Assembly (NCBI GenBank): GCA_946479015.1
Contig: CAMLEQ010000117.1
Coordinates: forward strand, 1 to 9,827
Reading direction: 5' to 3'
DNA length: 9,827 nt
DNA from: an uncultured Gemmatimonadota bacterium
GTDB taxonomy: Bacteria; Gemmatimonadota; Gemmatimonadetes; Gemmatimonadales; Gemmatimonadaceae
The translations under genes and the position numbers were made by a program. The number at the start of each line of letters is the position of its first letter. Position 1 is the first letter of the stretch. Below the pieces are notes generated by a model that searched no databases, was not told the DNA's origin, and worked only from the letters and a program-made list of their open reading frames with translations. Of the stretch, positions 5,751-9,827 are shown piece by piece.

Positions 5751-7166
5751 CTATCCCTGGATCCCGAACTTCTTGAGCCGGTAGCGCAGGGTGTCGCGAC
5801 TGATCCCGAGGCGATGGGCGGCGCGCGTCTGGTTTCCACCCGCGTCGCGCAGCGCCTGCTCGATCATCGTCCGCTCCCACTGCGCGAGGTCGACGCCGAC
5901 CGGCGGGAAGGCGGGAGATCCCGCGGCGGGGGGGCGCGCGCCGATCCCGGCCGTCGCGGGCACCGGCTCCGCCGACGGTGCGGGCTCCATGGGCGTGGTG
6001 AGCGAGAGGTGGTCCGCGCCGATCGTCGTCCCGCGGCTCCACAGCACCGCGCGCTCGATCACGTGGCTCAGCTCTCGCACGTTCCCCGGCCACGGGTACG
6101 CGCGCAGCAGCTCGCGCGCGGGGGCGTCGATGCTGCGCACGTCGCGCCCGTACTTGGTGTTGAACTGTCGCAGGAATCGCTCGGCGAGGAGCAGCACATC
6201 GTCGCCGCGCTCGCGCAGCGGGGGGAGGCGGAGGAGGATGACGGCGAGCCGGAAGTAGAGGTCCATGCGGAACGCGCCGCGCTGCGCCTCGCGCTCCAGG
6301 TCGCGGTTCGTCGCGGCGAGAATGCGAACGTCGACCTTCCGGTCGCGGATCCCGCCCACGCGGCGTGTCGTGCGCTCCTCGATGGCGCGCAGCAGCTTGC
6401 CCTGCAGCGAGACCTCGATGTCCCCCACCTCGTCGAGGAAGAGGAAGCCGCCTTCGGCCGCCTCGAACAGCCCGATCTTCGATTCCTTCGCGTCGGTGAA
6501 CGCGCCGCGCTCGTAGCCGAACAGCTCGGCTTCCATCAGCGACCCCGGGAGCGCGGTGCAGTTGATCTCGATGAACGCGCGCGACGCGCGCGCCCCCGAC
6601 GCGTGCAGCGTGCGCGCGACGAGCCCCTTGCCCGTCCCCGTCTCGCCGGTGATGAGCACCGGCGGCGTGTCGTCGAGCGCGGCGATCTGGCGCACCTGCT
6701 CCGTGACGCGCCGCATGGCCGGCGACTCGCCCACGATCCCGGCGAACGGCATGCTGCGCGCGGCGCGCTGCCGGTAGTACGAGAGCTCCTGCTTCAGGCG
6801 CGACGTCTCGCGGGCGCGCTCGGCGATGAGGCGCAGCTCCTCGAGGTCCACCGGCTTCTTGAGGTAGTCGAACGCGCCGAGCTTCACCGCTTCGACGGCG
6901 CCTTCGATCGTACCGTAGGCGGTCATCATGATCACCGGCACGGCGGCATCGACCTCACGGATGCGCTCCAGCAGCTCGACGCCTCCCATGCCGGGGAGCC
7001 GCACATCGGCGAAGATGACGTCCGGGCGCAGGCGATCGAGGAGCTCGAGCGCCTGGGGCGCATCGCTCGCGACCTCGGCCTCCCACCCCGCGTCGGCGAG
7101 AAAGGCCTTGATCGAGCGCGCGAGCGTGCGCTCGTCGTCGACGATGAGGACGGTGCCGCCGCTCAC
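5751..7166 (-). CDS. NtrC-family sigma-54-dependent response regulator
   Basis: A transcription activator that, once phosphorylated, remodels sigma-54 RNA polymerase by ATP hydrolysis. The 471-residue product has a receiver domain (1-115) with acidic pair Asp10/Asp11, phospho-acceptor Asp54 in FADVRLPG, Thr82 and Lys104; an AAA+ domain (about 142-375) with Walker A GETGTGK (174-180), the sigma-54 contact loop GAFTDA (221-226) instead of canonical GAFTGA, Walker B FLFLDE (241-246), ILAATNRDL (282-290), YFRLAVILLRLPPLRER and sensor 2 WPGNVREL (359-366); a Pro/Ala-rich linker (about 392-425); and a Fis-type helix-turn-helix GGNQTRAAHRLGISRDTLRY (443-462). The GTG at 7166 is chosen because it overlaps the kinase stop as GTGA; the frame stays open to 8141, but that part is the wrong frame of the kinase. 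The pqq operon with a sigma-54 promoter lies directly downstream, making it the probable target (inference). Confidence 0.95.
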   Translation of the reverse strand: MSGGTVLIVDDERTLARSIKAFLADAGWEAEVASDAPQALELLDRLRPDVIFADVRLPGMGGVELLERIREVDAAVPVIMMTAYGTIEGAVEAVKLGAFDYLKKPVDLEELRLIAERARETSRLKQELSYYRQRAARSMPFAGIVGESPAMRRVTEQVRQIAALDDTPPVLITGETGTGKGLVARTLHASGARASRAFIEINCTALPGSLMEAELFGYERGAFTDAKESKIGLFEAAEGGFLFLDEVGDIEVSLQGKLLRAIEERTTRRVGGIRDRKVDVRILAATNRDLEREAQRGAFRMDLYFRLAVILLRLPPLRERGDDVLLLAERFLRQFNTKYGRDVRSIDAPARELLRAYPWPGNVRELSHVIERAVLWSRGTTIGADHLSLTTPMEPAPSAEPVPATAGIGARPPAAGSPAFPPVGVDLAQWERTMIEQALRDAGGNQTRAAHRLGISRDTLRYRLKKFGIQG

Positions 7167-8734
7167 GAGGCCGCCCGCTCCCTGATCGGGGCGGGCGCCG
7201 GCGCGGCGAGCGCCGGCGCCGGCGACGCCGCGGGGAGCCACACGCGCACCGTCGTGCCCACGCCAGGCGTGCTCGCGATCGCGAGCTGCCCCCCGTTCTG
7301 CTCGACGTAGCGCTTCGCGATCGCGAGCCCGAGCCCCGTGCCCTCGGGGCGCGTCGTGAAGAACGGCTCGCACACCGACGCCACGATGTCGGCCGGGATG
7401 CCGCCGCCGGTGTCCGCGATCTCGACGACGACGCCGGCGCATCCGTCGTCCGTCGGCGCCGCGCGCGTCGCGATGCGCAGCCGCCCGCCCGGCGGCGTGG
7501 CGTCCACCGCGTTCGCGAGCACCTCGAGCAGCGCCTGCTCCATCTGCATCGGGTCCACACGCACCTCGGGGAGATCCGGCGCGAGCGCGGTCTCGAGGGC
7601 GATGTCGCGCTCGGCGAGGAGCTGCGTGGAGGCGTGGAGCAGCCCATCGACGAGCGCCGTCATGCTCTCGGGGATCGGGTGGAAGGGCGCGGGGCGCGAG
7701 AAGCTGAGCAGGTGCGAGATCCGCCGGTCGAGCCGGTCCACCTCCGCGATGATCGCGGCGAGCTGCTCGCGCGAGGCGGCGGGGTCGGCGCGGTGGAGGG
7801 CGAGCTGCGCGGCCGCGCGCAGGCTCGCCAGCGGATTGCGCAGACCGTGCGCCACCGCCGCCGCCGTCTGCCCGATGGACGCGAGCTTCTCCGACTGCAC
7901 GAGCTGCGACTGCGTGCGCTCGAGCTGCTCGATCTTCGCCGCCAGCTCGGCGTTGAGCGTCGTCTGGCGGGCGTGTGCGTCGCGGAGATTGGCCGTCATC
8001 GCCGCGAACGCGCGCGCGAGGTCGCCGATCTCGTCGCGCGCGCGGACGTCGATCGGATGATCCAGGTCGCCGGCCCCGACCACGCGCATCGCCCCCGCCA
8101 GCTCGCGGATCGGGCGCGCCAGCCCCTCGGCGATACGCCACGACGCACCGAGTCCCGCGAGCAGCGCGAGGAGGACGACGGCGAGCAACACCTTCCGCTC
8201 GAACGCCAGGTTCTCCCCCAGGCGCGTGTACGCGCCGCGCACGCTCGCCTCCCGGGCCTGCCGGTAGATGTAGCGGTTGAGCGCGGTGAGCTGGGGGAGG
8301 AGCCGGTCGCGCAGGTCCTGCTGCGCGAGCGTGTACGCCTGCTCGCGGTGGCCGCTGTCGTAGAGCACGAACACCCGTCGCGACACGCTGTCGATCTGCC
8401 GCTGCAGCGCGTCCACCTGACCGGCGAGCGCCGTCTCGTCAGGATGCAGCTCGCCGCGCCATCGCCGCTGCCAGTACGCGATGACCTGCCCCGTGAGGTC
8501 GAACTCGCGTCGCGCGGTGCTGTCCATGCCGCTCAGGTAGCGCCAGACGATCTCGCTCTGGTTGAACATCGCCGTCTCCAGCTCGGCGTACGTTCTGGTG
8601 CGCGACAGGCTCGCGCCGAGCGCGTTGAGCGCGCGCCGCTGGAGAATGTTGCTCCGGATCGCCTCGGCTCCGACGAGTAGCGCCGGGAGCACCATGAGCG
8701 AGAAGCCGAGGCGGAGCTTGCGCTGGAAGGTCAT
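7163..8734 (-). CDS. Membrane-bound NtrB/ZraS-like sensor histidine kinase
   Basis: Sensor partner of the overlapping response regulator. The 523-residue product has a first membrane helix at about 10-26, a periplasmic region of about 150 residues (27-180) that looks all-helical (four-helix-bundle type, no Cys), a second membrane helix at about 181-197, a HAMP domain (about 198-250), a coiled coil (about 255-285), HisKA with AHGLRNPLAS (phospho-acceptor His296), and HATPase motifs NAVDATPPGG (408-417), DTGGGI (441-446), CEPFFTTRPEGTGLGLAIAK (455-474). An Ala/Pro-rich tail follows. The residue after His296 is Gly rather than the usual Glu or Asp, which may change kinase chemistry. The stop overlaps the regulator start by 4 bp, so the two are co-translated. 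The ligand cannot be read from sequence; an alcohol, aldehyde or envelope signal linked to PQQ dehydrogenases is a guess. Confidence 0.94.
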   Translation of the reverse strand: MTFQRKLRLGFSLMVLPALLVGAEAIRSNILQRRALNALGASLSRTRTYAELETAMFNQSEIVWRYLSGMDSTARREFDLTGQVIAYWQRRWRGELHPDETALAGQVDALQRQIDSVSRRVFVLYDSGHREQAYTLAQQDLRDRLLPQLTALNRYIYRQAREASVRGAYTRLGENLAFERKVLLAVVLLALLAGLGASWRIAEGLARPIRELAGAMRVVGAGDLDHPIDVRARDEIGDLARAFAAMTANLRDAHARQTTLNAELAAKIEQLERTQSQLVQSEKLASIGQTAAAVAHGLRNPLASLRAAAQLALHRADPAASREQLAAIIAEVDRLDRRISHLLSFSRPAPFHPIPESMTALVDGLLHASTQLLAERDIALETALAPDLPEVRVDPMQMEQALLEVLANAVDATPPGGRLRIATRAAPTDDGCAGVVVEIADTGGGIPADIVASVCEPFFTTRPEGTGLGLAIAKRYVEQNGGQLAIASTPGVGTTVRVWLPAASPAPALAAPAPAPIRERAAS

Positions 8735-8788
8735 GAGGAGGACGCCGGGCGTCGCGCAGGGGGATTGCGAGGACGGGGCCCTGTGCTC

Positions 8789-8817
8789 AGCATATCCGGC
8801 GGCTCGGAGCGCAGCAA
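8789..8817 (-). promoter_or_regulatory. Possible sigma-70-type promoter of the kinase/regulator operon
   Basis: Minus-strand TTGCTG (8812-8817), 17 bp spacer, TATGCT (8789-8794). The -10 matches 4 of 6 and the -35 matches 3 of 6 of the housekeeping consensus, with optimal spacing. The predicted start near 8782 leaves a leader of about 48 nt before the kinase ATG. The -10 falls in the only AT-rich patch of this intergenic region. Confidence 0.4.
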
Positions 8818-8846
8818 GCCCGGCCGGGGGCCTCTCCGCGGCGGTG

Positions 8847-8886
8847 GGAGCGCTCCAGGAACTCTCCGGGCGGTCGCCGGCTTCGT
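8847..8886 (+). promoter_or_regulatory. Possible ECF-type promoter and palindrome upstream of the sigma factor gene
   Basis: A perfect 10-bp palindrome GGAGCGCTCC (8847-8856) is followed by GGAAC (8858-8862), an 18-bp spacer and CTTCGT (8881-8886). SigR-type factors recognise GGAAT-N18-GTT, so this resembles an autoregulated promoter with one or two mismatches. The start would fall at or next to the ATG at 8894, giving a leaderless message. Weak evidence in GC-rich DNA. Confidence 0.25.
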
Positions 8887-8893
8887 AGGGTCC

Positions 8894-9508
8894 ATGTCAA
8901 TGGCCGAAGAGCGCAGGCGAGAGGAGGACCTCCGCTTCGAGCGGGAGGCGCTTCCGTGGCTGGACGACGTCTACCGGTTCGCGCTGTCGATGTCGCGCAA
9001 CGAGCCGGATGCCGACGACATCGTCCAGGAGACATTCCTGCGCGCCTACCGCTCCTGGCACACGTTCGAGGCGGGGAGCGACTGCCGGAAGTGGCTGTTC
9101 ACCATCTGTCGCAACGTCTTCCTGCGCTCCCGCGAGCGGGAGCGACGCCGTGTGGACCACGGTGGGGATGACGCGCAGCTCGAGACGCTGGCGGCGGTGC
9201 GGCTGACGTCGACGCTGCGCGAGGGCGGGTACGACGATCTGTTCGCGCAGCTCGACCTCGCCCCGGCGCTGGACCGCGCGATCGGGGAGCTCCCCGAGGT
9301 GTTCCGGTCGGCGGTGGTGCTGGTGGATGTGGAGGGGTTGTCGTACGAGGCGGCGGCATCGATTCTTTCGGTGCCGATCGGGACGGTGCGATCGCGCCTG
9401 TTCCGGGGACGCCGCCTCCTGCAGGAGGCACTGATGCTTCACGCACGCGATGCCGGGCTGCTCCGGCGCGCGGACGAATCCCGAAAGGCCTGGCCTAGGA
9501 CGGCATGA
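8894..9508 (+). CDS. ECF sigma factor, SigR-like
   Basis: An alternative sigma factor of 204 residues. Region 2 spans about residues 20-86 (DVYRFALSMSRNEPDADDIV, then QETFLRAYRSWHTF and KWLFTICRNVFL) and region 4 about 125-182 (AIGELPEVFRSAVVLVDVEG, then PIGTVRSRLFRGRRLL). The region 4 motif and the ending LHARDAGL resemble the actinobacterial oxidative-stress factor SigR and its relatives. The frame is open from 8765, but the upstream part is low-complexity Gly/Arg and outside the conserved core, so the ATG at 8894 is preferred; a second ATG at 8900 has better spacing from AGGG (8887-8890). Its TGA overlaps the anti-sigma ATG (ATGA), so the two are coupled. It is divergent from the kinase/regulator operon across 159 bp. 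A role in thiol-oxidative stress is inferred from the partner protein. Confidence 0.93.
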   Translation: MSMAEERRREEDLRFEREALPWLDDVYRFALSMSRNEPDADDIVQETFLRAYRSWHTFEAGSDCRKWLFTICRNVFLRSRERERRRVDHGGDDAQLETLAAVRLTSTLREGGYDDLFAQLDLAPALDRAIGELPEVFRSAVVLVDVEGLSYEAAASILSVPIGTVRSRLFRGRRLLQEALMLHARDAGLLRRADESRKAWPRTA

Positions 9509-9744
9509 CCATGGATTGCCTGGACGTCGTGCGGCAGCTCTGGGATTATCTCGACGGCGAGCTCACGGACGAGAGCATGGCCGAGATCCGTGCGCACCTC
9601 GCCGAGTGCCGGGACTGCCACCCGCACTACGATTTCGAGCGCGCGTTCCTCGACGCGATCGCCGCGACGCGCGGCGAGCATCCGGCGCCGAGCCAGGTGC
9701 GGAGGAAGGTGTTGGCGAAGCTCAGAAAGTCGGGGTTCGGGTGA
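9505..9744 (+). CDS. RsrA-like zinc-binding anti-sigma factor
   Basis: A 79-residue soluble anti-sigma factor of the zinc-finger (ZAS) class. It has Cys5, then LWDYLDGEL (12-20), then H31-x3-C35-x2-C38. The spacing Cys-N25-His-x3-Cys-x2-Cys is the same as that of the zinc ligands in Streptomyces RsrA (C11, H37, C41, C44), where oxidation makes a disulfide, releases zinc and frees the sigma factor. The tail SQVRRKVLAKLRKSGFG resembles the RsrA C-terminal helix. There is no membrane helix, which distinguishes it from envelope-stress anti-sigma factors. The ATG at 9505 overlaps the sigma stop; an in-frame ATG at 9511 is an alternative start that keeps Cys5. Together the pair most likely forms a cytoplasmic thiol-redox switch (family knowledge plus inference). 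Confidence 0.9.
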   Translation: MTMDCLDVVRQLWDYLDGELTDESMAEIRAHLAECRDCHPHYDFERAFLDAIAATRGEHPAPSQVRRKVLAKLRKSGFG

Positions 9745-9772
9745 GGGCGGGGCGCGGGGCGCGGGGCGCGGG
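9745..9772 (+). repeat. G-rich tandem repeat, potential G-quadruplex
   Basis: Starting right after the anti-sigma stop, five G-runs (3, 4, 4, 4, 3) are separated by loops of C, CGC, CGC and CGC, made by a repeated 7-mer GGGGCGC. On the coding strand and in the mRNA this fits the classical G-quadruplex pattern. It may influence transcription end formation or may be only a slippage repeat. Confidence 0.55.
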
Positions 9773-9783
9773 TATCATGGAAC

Positions 9784-9819
9784 GCGACGAGGGGCCGGCG
9801 GATGCCGGCCCCTCGTCGC
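9784..9819. terminator. 16-bp perfect hairpin after the sigma/anti-sigma operon
   Basis: Arms 9784-9799 and 9804-9819 are perfectly complementary over 16 bp with a GGAT loop. The stem is extremely GC-rich. Only AAATCATT follows in the window and no U-run is seen on either strand, so it is terminator-like but not canonical. As a symmetric structure at the end of the operon it may act in both directions. It could also be a dispersed repeat, which cannot be judged from one copy. Confidence 0.6.
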
Positions 9820-9827
9820 AAATCATT

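Noticed and set aside
5814..7310. Plus-strand open frame of 498 codons
   Set aside because: Antisense shadow of the response regulator, with composition typical of a reversed GC-rich gene.
5751..8141. A 796-codon frame that would fuse extra sequence to the response regulator
   Set aside because: The upstream part is an out-of-frame reading of the kinase with no domain motifs; the GTG at 7166 gives a normal receiver N-terminus.
7634..8680. Plus-strand open frame of 348 codons
   Set aside because: Antisense shadow of the membrane kinase.
8765..8893. N-terminal extension of the ECF sigma factor
   Set aside because: The 43 extra residues are low-complexity Gly/Arg/Ser, lie outside the ECF core and overlap candidate promoters.

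Overview
This is a GC-rich chromosomal window holding a complete five-gene pyrroloquinoline quinone (PQQ) biosynthesis operon, pqqABCDE, with regulatory genes on both sides. PQQ serves periplasmic dehydrogenases, so a Gram-negative organism is likely. The composition, the use of sigma-54 and the RsrA-like anti-sigma factor suggest a non-proteobacterial phylum such as Gemmatimonadota or Acidobacteriota. That placement is an inference and is weakly held. No mobile element, CRISPR array, tRNA or rRNA was seen.

Layout, left to right. (1) Positions 1-2098, minus strand: a soluble PAS-PAS-GAF sensor histidine kinase whose C-terminus is cut by the window edge. (2) 2171-5476, minus strand: the pqq operon, in transcription order pqqA (24 codons), pqqB, pqqC, pqqD, pqqE. 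pqqC/pqqD and pqqD/pqqE overlap. A stable hairpin separates pqqA from pqqB, and a near-palindrome lies between pqqB and pqqC. (3) 5477-5750: a 274-bp control region with a good sigma-54 (-24/-12) promoter facing pqqA, repeated palindromes and leader hairpins. (4) 5751-8734, minus strand: a membrane-bound NtrB/ZraS-like histidine kinase and a sigma-54-activating NtrC-type response regulator, overlapping by 4 bp. (5) 8894-9744, plus strand: a SigR-like ECF sigma factor translationally coupled to a small RsrA-like zinc anti-sigma factor, followed by a G-rich tract and a 16-bp perfect hairpin.

Proposed logic (inference): the membrane kinase senses an envelope signal and phosphorylates the response regulator. 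The regulator binds palindromic enhancer sites about 135-155 bp upstream of the sigma-54 start and switches on pqqA-E. The pqqA/pqqB hairpin would let the precursor-peptide mRNA accumulate above the enzyme mRNAs. PqqD presents the PqqA peptide to the radical SAM enzyme PqqE, which cross-links Glu and Tyr. After proteolysis by a peptidase not encoded here, PqqB hydroxylates the intermediate and PqqC completes the cofactor. The ECF/anti-sigma pair is divergent from the kinase operon and looks like an independent thiol-redox switch.
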